DNA of 64,000 bases from an uncultured Pseudomonas sp. (GTDB taxonomy: Bacteria > Pseudomonadota > Gammaproteobacteria > Pseudomonadales > Pseudomonadaceae), in the NCBI RefSeq assembly GCF_913774235.1, contig NZ_CAJYDW010000016.1, positions 62,001-126,000 of the forward strand. Direction: 5' to 3'. How positions within the stretch are numbered: position 1 is the first letter of the stretch; each line of letters starts with the position of its first letter. The notes under the pieces are model-generated. The model ran no database searches and was not told the origin of the DNA. It was given only the letters and a program-made list of their open reading frames with translations. The translations under genes and the position numbers were made by a program. Positions 1 to 8,884 of this stretch are shown piece after piece.

Positions 1-981
1 AGCGGCGAAGCCGACGCTGAAGGGACGATCCGGGCGCCCCGCCAGGGTGGCGAGGATGTCGGGATTGCGCACCAGCTCCAGCAGCAGACCGTCGCCGCGG
101 GTGGGGTCCTTCTTCAGCTTGTGCGGGGCGATCACCTCGGGGCGATAGTCCGCCACCGCCGCCGAGGCGATGAGCACGTCGCAGGGCATCAGCGCCTCGC
201 AGGCCGCCAGCATGTCGCGGGCGCTGACCACGTCGATGCGCTCGACACGGTCAGGGGTGGCGAGATGCACCGGGCCACTCACCAGACTGACGCGTGCGCC
301 CGCCTCCGCTGCCGCTTCCGCCAGGGCGAAGCCCATGCGGCCGGAGCTGTGGTTGGTGATGTAGCGCACCGGGTCGATATTTTCCTGGGTCGGCCCGGCG
401 GTGATGACCACATGGCGGCCGGTCAGGTCCAAGCGCTGGAAGCAATCGGCGGCGAGCTGGGCCAGGTCGGTGGCCTCCAGCATCCGGCCCGGGCCGACGT
501 CGCCACAGGCCTGGCTGCCGCTGGCCGGGCCGAACAGCTTGATGCCGCGGCTGCGCAGCAGCTCGGCATTGGCCTGGGTGGCCGGATCGCGCCACATGGC
601 CTGGTTCATGGCGGGCGCCAGGGCGACTCGGGCATCGGTGGCCAGCACCAGGGTAGTGAGGAGGTCGTCCGCCACGCCCTGGGCCAGGCGCGCCATCACA
701 TCCGCAGTAGCCGGGGCGACCAGCACCAGATCGGCCCAGCGGGCCAGCTCGATATGGCCCATGGCCGCTTCGGCGGCCGGGTCCAGCAGGTCGAGGTGCA
801 CGGGTAGCCCGGACAGGGCCTGAAGGGTCAACGGCGTGATGAATTCGCGCCCGCCGCGGGTCAGCACCACCCGCACCTCGGCGCCCTGGTCCTTGAGTCG
901 GCGCACCAGCTCGGCGCTCTTGTAAGCGGCGATGCCACCTCCGACGCCCAGCACGATGCGTTTACGATGGAGCCGCTGCAT
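1..981 (-). CDS. coaBC: Phosphopantothenoylcysteine decarboxylase / phosphopantothenate-cysteine ligase (3' end cut by window edge)
   Basis: Bifunctional coenzyme A biosynthesis enzyme: the CoaB part ligates cysteine to 4'-phosphopantothenate using CTP, and the N-terminal flavoprotein part (CoaC) decarboxylates the product to 4'-phosphopantetheine. The reading frame opens at the ATG ending at 981 with [20 protein letters not shown], the typical Pseudomonas start. Further in are the CoaC substrate motif (PAMNQAMW) and the CoaB nucleotide-binding motif ([20 protein letters not shown]). About 327 of the usual 400 or so residues are present and the C-terminus lies outside the window. It is divergent from radC, a common Pseudomonas arrangement. 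Confidence 0.95.
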   Translation of the reverse strand, partial: MQRLHRKRIVLGVGGGIAAYKSAELVRRLKDQGAEVRVVLTRGGREFITPLTLQALSGLPVHLDLLDPAAEAAMGHIELARWADLVLVAPATADVMARLAQGVADDLLTTLVLATDARVALAPAMNQAMWRDPATQANAELLRSRGIKLFGPASGSQACGDVGPGRMLEATDLAQLAADCFQRLDLTGRHVVITAGPTQENIDPVRYITNHSSGRMGFALAEAAAEAGARVSLVSGPVHLATPDRVERIDVVSARDMLAACEALMPCDVLIASAAVADYRPEVIAPHKLKKDPTRGDGLLLELVRNPDILATLAGRPDRPFSVGFAA

Positions 982-1114
982 ACAGTCTTCCGCTTCGAAA
1001 CCGTCTAGAACGGGCTTCGCCGACGCTCTAAGCTGGCGCAAACCCGCGAATCATCCGGTTAAGATAGCACAGCGCCTGCAGGACGCAGGCGCCAGCCCAC
1101 ACAAGGAGCGTCCC

Positions 1115-1789
1115 ATGAGCATCAAGCACTGGCCGGCCCAGGAGCGGCCGCGAGAGAAACTGCTGGAACGGGGCGCCCAGGCCCTCACCGACGCCGAGCT
1201 ACTGGCGATCTTCCTGCGCACGGGCGTGGCCGGGCGCAGCGCCGTGGATCTCGCCCGTCAGCTGCTCGGCGAATTCGGCAGCCTGAGGGCGCTGCTGGAG
1301 GCGGATCTGGCGTCCTTCAGCGCCCACCTCGGCTTGGGGCCGGCCAAGTACAGCCAGTTGCAGGCGGTCCTGGAAATGGGCCGTCGCCACCTGGCCGAGG
1401 GCCTCAGGCGCGACTCGGCACTGGAAAGCCCGCAGCAGGTCCGCGATTACCTCAAGGCGCGCCTGCGCCACGAGCCCCATGAAATCTTCGGCTGCCTGTT
1501 CCTCGACACCCGCCACCGGGTGCTGGCCTTCGAAGCCCTGTTCCACGGCACCATCGACGGCGCCAGCGTCTATCCGCGGCAAGTCGTCAAGCGCGCCCTC
1601 ACCCACAATGCCGCGGCCGTCATCCTGACCCACAATCATCCTTCCGGCGTCGCCGAACCCAGCCAAGCCGATCGCCTGCTCACCGGTCGATTGAAGGACG
1701 CGCTGGCGCTGGTGGATGTACGGGTGCTGGATCATTTCATCGTGGGAGATGGAGAGCCGCTGTCGATGGCGGAATATGGCTGGCTCTAG
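1115..1789 (+). CDS. radC: RadC family (JAB/MPN-type) protein
   Basis: 224-residue RadC protein (DUF2466). It has an N-terminal helix-hairpin-helix-like region ([10 protein letters not shown]...[12 protein letters not shown]) and a C-terminal JAB/MPN metalloprotease-like domain with the signature HNHPSG followed by a downstream D. The role is uncertain; the family was historically linked to DNA repair but that link is disputed. I chose ATG 1115 because AAGGAG lies at 1103-1108 and the protein then starts [16 protein letters not shown], as in homologues; the frame is open upstream but that part has no family similarity. A palindrome plus T-tract follows the stop. Confidence 0.93.
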   Translation: MSIKHWPAQERPREKLLERGAQALTDAELLAIFLRTGVAGRSAVDLARQLLGEFGSLRALLEADLASFSAHLGLGPAKYSQLQAVLEMGRRHLAEGLRRDSALESPQQVRDYLKARLRHEPHEIFGCLFLDTRHRVLAFEALFHGTIDGASVYPRQVVKRALTHNAAAVILTHNHPSGVAEPSQADRLLTGRLKDALALVDVRVLDHFIVGDGEPLSMAEYGWL

Positions 1790-1809
1790 CGTTGGTTTCT
1801 TCAATGTAA

Positions 1810-1836
1810 GGCGCCTATATAGGCGCCATATTTTTC
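1810..1836 (+). terminator. Rho-independent terminator after radC
   Basis: A perfect 18-base palindrome, GGCGCCTATATAGGCGCC, at 1810-1827 is followed at once by an A/T tract ending TTTTTCT. It lies 20 bases past the radC stop. Confidence 0.7.
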
Positions 1837-2087
1837 TCGTCAAAATTATCACACCCGAACAACTGACCATGACGGTCACTTTTCCAGGCTTAATTAGGAC
1901 AAATTTTGTCACCTCATTTAATACTCTGATTTTTTAGTTATCACCCTTAGCAAAAAATCAGCTATCGATCACATTTCTCACGCTACCCAAGCCCAGCCAA
2001 CGGCTTTAGGATGCGCCTCACAGCGTGGATGCGCCATTAACTGCCCAGCGCTGAGCGAAAACTGTTACAGCAATTTCTCGCGCCGCG

Positions 2088-2107
2088 AAGTTCAAGGACT
2101 AGAACTT
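2088..2107 (+). promoter_or_regulatory. Candidate RsmA/CsrA-binding hairpin in the tssA leader
   Basis: AAGTTC (2088-2093) pairs perfectly with GAACTT (2102-2107), leaving the loop AAGGACTA with an exposed GGA. The sequence CAAGGACT fits the CANGGAY core of the RsmA/CsrA consensus. Presentation of GGA in a short hairpin loop is the known preferred ligand of this family. It sits 20 bases before the chosen tssA start, next to a second site. Confidence 0.6.
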
Positions 2108-2122
2108 TACGCCCTGTGAGGT

Positions 2123-2130
2123 CATGGATG
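2123..2130 (+). promoter_or_regulatory. Candidate RsmA/CsrA site overlapping the tssA start codon
   Basis: CATGGATG matches the full RsmA consensus CANGGAYG and includes the ATG start codon of tssA (2128-2130). Bound protein here would block ribosome access. Together with the upstream hairpin it forms the two-site arrangement usual for strongly repressed RsmA targets. Confidence 0.5.
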
Positions 2131-3678
2131 ACTTTATTGCCCCCGCTCGCCTCCAGCTATATAACTATCGCTGAGCAGGCTATTAAAGAAGACAACTTTG
2201 CCGGTGAAGATTGCCGGTATAGCCCGGAATTCGAACGCCTTGAGCAGGCCTGCCACAACAACCAGGTGCTGCATCGCGACGTCATTCCCGACTGGGCCGA
2301 TATCGCCGCGCAGGCCACGCTCTTTCTGCGTGAGCAATCCAAGGATCTGCGGGTCGCCGCCTGGCTGACCTGGGCGCTGCAGCGGACTCACGGCTGGCCG
2401 GGTCTAGGGGCAGGTTTGACGCTGCTCGAACGCCTGATCGAGGCGCACTGGGATGTCCTGCATCCCCGCAAGGAGCGCACCCGTGCCGCGGCCTGCAGCT
2501 GGCTCTGCGGACGGCTGGACGGCCTCTTCGACAGCACCACCCTGAACACCCTGGACCTGTCCTGGCTACAGACCTTCAGCGCCCAACTGGCCAGACTGGA
2601 AAGCCTGCTGCAACCGCGCCTGGGTGACGCCACACCCCTGCTGCTACCCCTGGTCCGCCGCCTGGACGAACAGCAACGGCGCCAGGCCCAACCGAGCGCG
2701 GCGACCCCGTCCACGAACACAGCCAGCGCGGCCGCCGCCGCGGTGGCCAGCACCGCCCAGCCACTGCCCCAGGGCCCGCTGGAGTCGGACAGGGACGCCC
2801 ATCGCCTGCTGCGTCAGCTGCAGGAGGGCGCTCGCAGCCTGAGCGCCTGGTGGCTGCGCCAGCGCGCCGGCGATCCACGGGCCCTGCGGCTGAATCGCAC
2901 CCTGCTGTGGAGCGGCATCGACAGCCTGCCCGCCCACGACACCCAGGGCGTCACCGGCTTGCGGGGCCTGCCGGCCGATCGCCTGAAGTTCTTCCAGGAA
3001 CTCCAGGCCGCCGGGGACACGGCAACCCTGCTCGGCGAACTGGAGATCAGCCTGGCCCGCGCGCCCTTCTGGCTGGACGGTCAGCGCCTGGCCTGGGAAT
3101 GCCTGCAGACCCTCGGCGCCGAGGCAGCCTCCCGCGAGATCGAATGGCCGCTGGTCCTGCTGCTGGAGCGCCTGCCCGGACTCGAAGCCCTGGCCTTCCA
3201 TGACGGCCAACCCTTCGCCGATGCCCAGACCCGCCTTTGGCTGGCCAGCCTGGCGACCCGGAGCGCTCCGCAGGCCGCCGTCGCCACCGAAGGTGATACC
3301 CCAGAGGAAGACTGGCGCGCGGCCCTGGCCGAGGCGCTCACGGAACTGCGCGGCAGCGGGCTCAAGAGCGCCGTGCGTCTCCTGCAGGCCGGTCGCCTCG
3401 GCGCTCAGGGCGAACGCCAGCGCCTGCTCTGGGACCTGGCCAGCGCCCAGTTGCTGATCCACGCCCGCCAGTTCGAGCTGGCCCACTACCAGCTCGCCGA
3501 GCTGGACGCCGAACACGGCGCCCTGCTGGCGCACTGGGAGCCGCAGCTGGCGCTGGAAATCTTGCAGGCGCGGCGCCAGTGCCTGGAAGCCCTGCCCGTC
3601 ACCGCCGACAGCCGGGCGCAGCTGCAACAGCTGCGCCCAAGACTCTGCCGTCTCGACCTCGAAGCGGCACTCGACTGA
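2128..3678 (+). CDS. tssA: T6SS baseplate/cap component TssA
   Basis: TssA (ImpA family) primes assembly of the T6SS baseplate and sheath on the inner side of the envelope. The N-terminal ImpA_N domain spans roughly residues 5-120 (WLTWALQRTHGWPGLGAGL). An Ala/Pro-rich linker follows near residue 200, then a long helical C-terminal region of the VasJ/TssA type. The frame can be read from a GTG at 2116. ATG 2128 is preferred because GAGGT sits 6 bases upstream and the protein then starts MTLLPPLASSYITIAEQAIK (516 residues). It is the first gene of the T6SS operon and likely the point of Rsm control. Confidence 0.9.
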   Translation: MTLLPPLASSYITIAEQAIKEDNFAGEDCRYSPEFERLEQACHNNQVLHRDVIPDWADIAAQATLFLREQSKDLRVAAWLTWALQRTHGWPGLGAGLTLLERLIEAHWDVLHPRKERTRAAACSWLCGRLDGLFDSTTLNTLDLSWLQTFSAQLARLESLLQPRLGDATPLLLPLVRRLDEQQRRQAQPSAATPSTNTASAAAAAVASTAQPLPQGPLESDRDAHRLLRQLQEGARSLSAWWLRQRAGDPRALRLNRTLLWSGIDSLPAHDTQGVTGLRGLPADRLKFFQELQAAGDTATLLGELEISLARAPFWLDGQRLAWECLQTLGAEAASREIEWPLVLLLERLPGLEALAFHDGQPFADAQTRLWLASLATRSAPQAAVATEGDTPEEDWRAALAEALTELRGSGLKSAVRLLQAGRLGAQGERQRLLWDLASAQLLIHARQFELAHYQLAELDAEHGALLAHWEPQLALEILQARRQCLEALPVTADSRAQLQQLRPRLCRLDLEAALD

Positions 3679-3707
3679 GGCTCGCCCTCACCCATCAGGA
3701 GAAAGAC

Positions 3708-4202
3708 ATGGCCAAAGAAGGCTCGGTTGCGCTGAAAGAACGCATCAACGTCACGGTAAGACCCGCCACCGGCGGTGCCGAGGAAGAACTGGAACTGCCC
3801 CTCAAGCTCATGGTGCTGGGCGATTTCACCCAGCGCGCCGACGACCGCAAGCTCGAAGACCGCAAACCCGTGGCCATCGACAAGGACAACTTCGACGAGG
3901 TGATGGCCAAGCAGCAGTTGGGCCTGACCCTGGCAGTGCCCAACCGCCTGCAGGAAGGCAGCGAAGACGACCTCGCCATGCAACTCGACATCAAGGCCAT
4001 CGCGGACTTCAGTCCTGCGCGGCTGGTGCAGCAGGTACCCGAACTCAAGCAGCTGATGGACCTGCGCGACGCCCTGGTGGCGCTCAAGGGCCCGCTCGGC
4101 AACGCCCCGGCCTTCCGCAAGGCCATCGAGCAGGTGCTCGCCGATCCGGTCGCTCGCGAGCAGGTGCTCGGCGAACTCGGCCTGCCCCAACAAGACGTCT
4201 GA
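3708..4202 (+). CDS. tssB: T6SS contractile sheath small subunit TssB
   Basis: TssB (VipA/HsiB) forms the contractile sheath with TssC around the Hcp tube in the cytoplasm. The 164-residue protein starts MAKEGSVALKERINVTVRPA after AGGAGA at 3697-3702. It contains the conserved LPLKLMVLGDFTQR segment and the charged helix ending in the ELKQLMDLRDALVALKGPLG region that interlocks with TssC. Its length is normal. It lies 29 bases after tssA and 14 bases before tssC. Confidence 0.95.
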   Translation: MAKEGSVALKERINVTVRPATGGAEEELELPLKLMVLGDFTQRADDRKLEDRKPVAIDKDNFDEVMAKQQLGLTLAVPNRLQEGSEDDLAMQLDIKAIADFSPARLVQQVPELKQLMDLRDALVALKGPLGNAPAFRKAIEQVLADPVAREQVLGELGLPQQDV

Positions 4203-4216
4203 CCAGGAAGCCCATC

Positions 4217-5695
4217 ATGACCGATACCCTGCTCCAGCATCGCCCAGCGGAGGTCGCCGACGACAGCGGCATCCTCGACCGCATCATCGCCGAGACCCGC
4301 CTGGCGCCCCAGGACGAAGGCTATGGCGCGGCCAGGCGTGGCGTCTCCGCCTTCATCGAGGAACTGCTCAAGCCGCACAACGCCCAGCAGCCGGTGAAGA
4401 AGGCACTGGTCGACCGCATGATCGCCGAGATCGACGAGAAGCTCAGCCGCCAGGTGGACGAGATCCTGCACCACCCGGAATTCCAGTCGCTGGAAGCGGC
4501 CTGGCGCGGCCTACGGCTGCTGGTGGAGCGCACCGATTTCCGCGAGAACAACAAGATCGAGCTGCTCAACGTCTCCAAGCAGGACCTGCTGGAAGACTTC
4601 GAGGACGCGCCGGAGATCGTCCAGTCCGGGCTCTGCAAGCACGTCTACACCGCCGAGTTCGGTCAGTTCGGCGGCGAGCCGGTCGGCGCCATCATCGCCA
4701 ACTACGACTTCGACCCCACCGCGCCGGACATCCGCACCCTGCAGCAGGTGGCGGCGGTCTCGGCCATGGCCCACGCCCCCTTCATCGCCGCCGCCGGGCC
4801 GCGCTTCTTCGGCCTGGAGAGCTTCACCGGCCTGCCTGATCTCAAGGACCTCAAGGATCACTTCGACGGCCCGCAGTTCGCCAAGTGGCAGAGCTTCCGT
4901 GAACAGGAAGACGCCCGGTACGTCGGCCTGACCCTGCCGCGCTTCCTGCTGCGCACCCCCTACGATCCGGAAGAGAATCCGGTGAAGACCTTCGCCTATC
5001 GCGAGAACGTCAGCCAGAGCCATGGTCACTACCTCTGGGGCAACACCGCCTACGCCTTCGCCACCCGCCTGACCCACAGCTTCGCCAAGTATCGCTGGTG
5101 CCCAAACATCGTCGGCCCGCAGAGCGGCGGCGCGGTGGAGGACCTGCCGCTGCATCATTTCGAGAGCATGGGCGAGATCGAGACCAAGATCCCCACCGAG
5201 GTGCTGATCTCCGATCGCCGCGAATACGAACTGGCCGACGCCGGCTTCATCGCCCTGACCATGCGCAAGGGCAGCGACAACGCGGCCTTCTTCTCCGCCT
5301 GCTCGACGCAGAAGCCCAAGTTCTTCGGCACCAGCGAGGAGGGGCGCGCCGCCGAGCTGAACTATCGGCTGGGCACCCAACTGCCCTACCTGTTCATCGT
5401 CAGCCGCCTGGCGCACTACCTCAAGGTGCTGCAGCGCGAGCAACTGGGCGGCACCAAGGAGCGCACCGACCTCGAACTGGAACTCAACAAGTGGATCCGC
5501 CAGTTCGTCGCCGACCAGGAGAACCCCAGCGCCGAGGTGCGCGGCCGCCGGCCATTGCGCGCCGCCAGCATCCGCGTCAGCGACGTGGAGGGCAATCCGG
5601 GCTGGTTCCGCGTCGGCCTCAGCGTGCGCCCGCACTTCAAGTACCAGGGCGCCGATTTCACCCTCTCGCTGGTCGGCAAGCTGGACAAGGAGTAA
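4217..5695 (+). CDS. tssC: T6SS contractile sheath large subunit TssC
   Basis: TssC (VipB/HsiC, 492 residues) is the large sheath protein and carries the N-terminal helix recognised by ClpV during sheath recycling. Recognisable segments include FQSLEAAWRGLRLLVERTDF, FGGEPVGAIIANYDFDP, and a C-terminal domain with ADFTLSLVGKLDKE as the last residues. Full length for the family. It follows tssB by 14 bases and precedes tssE by 6, so expression is clearly coupled. Confidence 0.97.
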   Translation: MTDTLLQHRPAEVADDSGILDRIIAETRLAPQDEGYGAARRGVSAFIEELLKPHNAQQPVKKALVDRMIAEIDEKLSRQVDEILHHPEFQSLEAAWRGLRLLVERTDFRENNKIELLNVSKQDLLEDFEDAPEIVQSGLCKHVYTAEFGQFGGEPVGAIIANYDFDPTAPDIRTLQQVAAVSAMAHAPFIAAAGPRFFGLESFTGLPDLKDLKDHFDGPQFAKWQSFREQEDARYVGLTLPRFLLRTPYDPEENPVKTFAYRENVSQSHGHYLWGNTAYAFATRLTHSFAKYRWCPNIVGPQSGGAVEDLPLHHFESMGEIETKIPTEVLISDRREYELADAGFIALTMRKGSDNAAFFSACSTQKPKFFGTSEEGRAAELNYRLGTQLPYLFIVSRLAHYLKVLQREQLGGTKERTDLELELNKWIRQFVADQENPSAEVRGRRPLRAASIRVSDVEGNPGWFRVGLSVRPHFKYQGADFTLSLVGKLDKE

Positions 5696-5701
5696 CGGGC
5701 C

Positions 5702-6106
5702 ATGAGCCACGGCAGTCTGTTCGAACGCCTAGCCGGCACCCGCAGCGCGCGTACCCCGGGTTCGCCCTTCGAGGCCCTGAGCGCCTCGGTAGCGGCGCAC
5801 CTGGCGAAGATGCTCAGCACCCGCGCCGGCAGCGTGCCGATCCAGGCCGACTACGGACTGCCCGATCTCAACGACCTGCGCCTGTCGCTGCACGATTCGC
5901 TGCAACGGGCGCGGCTGGCCATCGAACACTTCGTTGCCACCTACGAGCCGCGCCTGTCGGGGGTGAAGGTGCTGCCGCTGCCGCGGGAAGGCACCACCCT
6001 GGCCTTCGCCCTGGAAGGCCAGCTCGAACTCGACGGCCAGCGGCGCCCCATCCGTTTCACCGCGAGCCTGGATGGCAGCGGTCAGGTCAAGGTCAGCCAG
6101 GGATAG
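5702..6106 (+). CDS. tssE: T6SS baseplate protein TssE (gp25-like)
   Basis: TssE is the phage T4 gp25-like wedge protein that nucleates sheath assembly on the baseplate. The 134-residue product begins MSHGSLFERLAG, has the conserved early segment ending PIQADYGLPDLNDL, and a C-terminal beta region (YEPRLSGVKVLPLP) typical of the gp25 fold. Length is normal. It sits between tssC and tssF with only a few bases on each side. Confidence 0.93.
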   Translation: MSHGSLFERLAGTRSARTPGSPFEALSASVAAHLAKMLSTRAGSVPIQADYGLPDLNDLRLSLHDSLQRARLAIEHFVATYEPRLSGVKVLPLPREGTTLAFALEGQLELDGQRRPIRFTASLDGSGQVKVSQG

Positions 6107-6110
6107 GTCC

Positions 6111-7895
6111 ATGTCCTTCAATCACTACTACCAGAGCGAGCTGGCGGAATTGCGCCAGTTGGGCGCGCGCTTCGCCGAGCGCAACCCCGCCCTCGCCCCC
6201 TTCCTCGGCCAGGGTGGCCAGGATCCGGACGTCGAGCGGTTGCTGGAGGGCTTCGCCTTCCTCACCGGCCGCTTGCGGCAGAAACTCGACGACGAATTGC
6301 CGGAGCTGACCCATTCACTGCTCAACCTGTTGTGGCCGCACTACCTGCGGCCGCTGCCGAGTTGCGCCATCCTCGAATTCGATCCTTTGCCCGCGCCGGG
6401 CGCAGCACTCGAGGTTCCACGTGGAACGGAGGTGGAGTCACGCCCGCTGGACGAGGTGAGCTGTCGCTTCCGCACCTGTTTCACCGCCCAAGTCCAGCCG
6501 TTGCAGGTGGACGAGGTGAGCTTCGCCGCCCAGGGCGACGGCGCCCGCCTGACCCTGCGCCTGGGGCTCACCGGCAGCGGTACCCTGGCCGCGTTGGAGC
6601 TGCACCAGTTGCCTCTGCACCTGGCAGGCGACCGCGCCCTTAGCCAGGATCTCTACCTGGCGCTGCTGCACAACCTGGCTGGCCTGAGTCTCGTCCCGCT
6701 GAACGCCCAGGGCGAGCCGCTGACCGATGCCCAGGATCGCGAGCGCGTCCTGCCACTGGCCGCCGATCAGGTCCAGCCGCTCGGCTTCGGCGAGGACGAG
6801 GCGCTGCTGCCCTATCCGCCCAATGCTTTCCGCGGCTATCGACACCTGCAGGAATACTTCGCCTTTCCGGAGAAATTCCTCTTCGTCACGGTGCAGGGGC
6901 TGACGGTCTTGCAGGCCCTGCCCGAGGAGGTGCGCCGCCAGGCCCGCGGCCTGGAGCTGCGCTTCGAGATCCGCCGCATCGCCCGTCAACCGCGCCTGCC
7001 CAGCCGCGACAACCTGCGGCTGCACTGTGTGCCGGTGGTCAACCTGTTCCGCCACGACGCCCTGCCGATTCGCCTGGACGGCAAGCGCGACGAATACCCA
7101 CTGTTCCCCGCCGGCCAGGGCCGCGAGCACCTGGGGGTGTTCGCTGTGGAACGGGTGACCGGCTGGCAACCCGGCGGGCTCGGCCATCGCGACTACCTGC
7201 CCTTCGAGTCCTTCGCCCATGACCTGAGCTTCGGCGGCCAGAGCGGCCGGCCGCACTACAGTGTGCGCCAGCGCACCGCCCTGCTGCATGGCGGCATCGA
7301 CACCTACCTGGCCTTCGGCGATCCGGGCAACGACCAGGACACCCTGTCCATCGAGCTGACCTGCACCAACCAGAACCTGCCGCAGCGCCTGCGCGCCGGC
7401 GATCTCTGCCGGCCCACCGAGAACACCCCGGGCGGCCTGGCCTTCCGCAACCTGGCCGCGCCCACCGCCAGCCATGCGCCGGTGCTCTCCGGTGATCGCC
7501 TGTGGCAGCTGGTTTCCAACCTGTCGCTCAACTACCTGTCGCTCACCGACGTCGACGCCCTGCGCACGGTGCTGGCCAGCTACGACCTGCCGCGCCAGCA
7601 CGACCGCCAGGCCGAACGGGTCAGCCGCCAGCGCCTGGCCGCGTTGCAGGCCATCAGCCATCGCCCGGTGGACCGCCTCTATCGCGGCCTGCCGATCCGC
7701 GGCATCGCCACCCAGTTGGTCATGGATGCCAGCGGCTTTCGCAGCGAGGGCGAGCTGTATCTGTTCGCCAGCGTGCTCAACGAGTTCTTCGCGCTCTACG
7801 CCAGCCTGAACTCTTTCCATCAACTCAGCGTTCGCAGCCTGCAGGGAGAGGTGTACCTATGGACACCGCGCATGGGTCAGCAGCCGCTGATCTGA
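6111..7895 (+). CDS. tssF: T6SS baseplate protein TssF
   Basis: TssF (VasA/ImpG, 594 residues) is a wedge component of the baseplate that pairs with TssG. It starts MSFNHYYQSELAELRQLGAR, the family hallmark, at ATG 6111. The conserved FLTGRLRQKLDDELPELTHS and LLNLLWPHYLRPLPSCAILEF segments follow. The frame is open upstream, but that would run into tssE and lacks similarity. Its 3' end overlaps tssG by 37 bases. A perfect parS-like palindrome lies inside the gene at 6414-6427. Confidence 0.96.
   Translation: MSFNHYYQSELAELRQLGARFAERNPALAPFLGQGGQDPDVERLLEGFAFLTGRLRQKLDDELPELTHSLLNLLWPHYLRPLPSCAILEFDPLPAPGAALEVPRGTEVESRPLDEVSCRFRTCFTAQVQPLQVDEVSFAAQGDGARLTLRLGLTGSGTLAALELHQLPLHLAGDRALSQDLYLALLHNLAGLSLVPLNAQGEPLTDAQDRERVLPLAADQVQPLGFGEDEALLPYPPNAFRGYRHLQEYFAFPEKFLFVTVQGLTVLQALPEEVRRQARGLELRFEIRRIARQPRLPSRDNLRLHCVPVVNLFRHDALPIRLDGKRDEYPLFPAGQGREHLGVFAVERVTGWQPGGLGHRDYLPFESFAHDLSFGGQSGRPHYSVRQRTALLHGGIDTYLAFGDPGNDQDTLSIELTCTNQNLPQRLRAGDLCRPTENTPGGLAFRNLAAPTASHAPVLSGDRLWQLVSNLSLNYLSLTDVDALRTVLASYDLPRQHDRQAERVSRQRLAALQAISHRPVDRLYRGLPIRGIATQLVMDASGFRSEGELYLFASVLNEFFALYASLNSFHQLSVRSLQGEVYLWTPRMGQQPLI
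6414..6427. promoter_or_regulatory. parS: parS-like ParB-binding site (perfect 14-base palindrome)
   Basis: GTTCCACGTGGAAC is identical to the core of the Pseudomonas parS site bound by ParB/Spo0J. It lies inside the tssF reading frame. A specific 14-base palindrome is expected far less than once in 64 kb, and a second exact copy exists at 34829-34842. Confidence 0.75.
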
Positions 7896-8869
7896 ACCGC
7901 TCGGCGCTGTGCCGGGAGATTCGCGAATATTCGCTGTTCCAGGGCATCCAGCAGGTGCTCGGGCAGTTGCAGCGCCTGGAGCCGGGGCTGGCCGAGGAGG
8001 CCCTCTACGAGCGCCTGGAATTCCAGGCCAACCCGAGTCTGGCCTTCCCCGGCAGCGACATCGAGCGGCTGGAATTCGTCGAAGAGGCCGATGGCCTGCG
8101 CGCCCGCCTGCAACTCAACCTGGGCGCCCTGATGGGCAGCGGCTCGCCGCTGCCGGCCTTCTACAGCGAGCAGGCCCTGGGCGATGGCGAGCAGCATCGC
8201 ACCACCCGCGACTTTCTCGACCTCTTCAACCATCGCCTGCATCGGCTGCTGCTGCCGATCTGGCGCAAGTATCGCTATCACGCCCGCTTTCGCGAGGGCG
8301 CCCGCGATGCGCTGTCGGCCCGGCTGTTCAGCCTCATCGGCCTGGGCGACAGCAGCCTGCGCCAGGCCCCCGAGCTGAACTGGAAGCGCCTGCTGCCCTA
8401 CCTGGGCCTGCTCAGCCTCAAGGTGCATTCGGCAGCGCTGATCGAGGCCGTGCTGCGCTATTACTTCGCACAGCCCGCCCTGCGCCTGGAGCAGTGCCTG
8501 GAGCGCTGCGTCGCCATTCCCGCCGAGCAACGCTCGCGCCTGGGCCAGGGCACCGCCCAGCTCGGCCAGACGGCGGTGCTGGGCGTGCAGGTGCGGGATC
8601 GCGGCGGCAAGTTCCGGCTGCACCTACTGGAGCTGGACTGGGCTGCATTCCACACCTTCCTGCCGGCGGGTACCCAGCAGGCGGCCCTGCGCGCCCTGCT
8701 GCGTTTCACCCTGCGCGACCAGCTGGACTACGACCTACGCCTGCACCTGCGCCGGGATGAATTGCGGGAATGGCGCCTCGGCGCTGACAGCCCCTGCCGC
8801 CTGGGCTGGACCACCTGGCTCGGCCTCACCTATGCCAATGGCCAGGTCACCCTGGCCTGCCACCGTTAA
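7859..8869 (+). CDS. tssG: T6SS baseplate protein TssG
   Basis: TssG (VasB/ImpH, 336 residues) completes the baseplate wedge with TssF, TssE and TssK. ATG 7859 follows GGGAGAG at 7844-7850, giving MDTAHGSAAADLNRSALCRE. Typical TssG features are FSLFQGI-like REYSLFQGIQQVLGQL, LEFQANPSLAFPGSDI and the late LGWTTWLG segment. The start lies within the last 37 bases of tssF, implying translational coupling. The open frame extends far upstream inside tssF but that part is a shadow. Confidence 0.95.
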   Translation: MDTAHGSAAADLNRSALCREIREYSLFQGIQQVLGQLQRLEPGLAEEALYERLEFQANPSLAFPGSDIERLEFVEEADGLRARLQLNLGALMGSGSPLPAFYSEQALGDGEQHRTTRDFLDLFNHRLHRLLLPIWRKYRYHARFREGARDALSARLFSLIGLGDSSLRQAPELNWKRLLPYLGLLSLKVHSAALIEAVLRYYFAQPALRLEQCLERCVAIPAEQRSRLGQGTAQLGQTAVLGVQVRDRGGKFRLHLLELDWAAFHTFLPAGTQQAALRALLRFTLRDQLDYDLRLHLRRDELREWRLGADSPCRLGWTTWLGLTYANGQVTLACHR

Positions 8870-8884
8870 TCAAGGACGATCGAC

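Larger units (their letters stand above)
1790..2127 (+). other. Intergenic leader region upstream of the T6SS operon
   Basis: This 338-base gap holds the radC terminator at its left end, then an AT-rich stretch (about 1840-1975) that contrasts with the flanking genes, and the RsmA-like hairpin near the T6SS start. I could not place a convincing sigma70 or sigma54 promoter. The AT-rich part is the most likely location of the operon promoter. Confidence 0.5.

Noticed and set aside
121-823. Plus-strand open frames over coaBC
   Set aside because: They are shadows of the minus-strand coaBC frame: rich in Arg/Gln/His/Gly with no domain or ribosome site, while the opposite strand encodes clear CoaC/CoaB motifs.
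1716-1937. 73-codon plus-strand frame at the end of radC
   Set aside because: It overlaps radC in another frame and runs through the terminator and AT-rich leader; no ribosome site or recognisable sequence.
2116-2127. GTG 2116 as the tssA start
   Set aside because: ATG 2128 has a better-spaced ribosome site (GAGGT) and gives the typical TssA N-terminus.
6438-7823. 461-codon minus-strand open frame inside tssF
   Set aside because: Antisense shadow of a recognised, full-length TssF.
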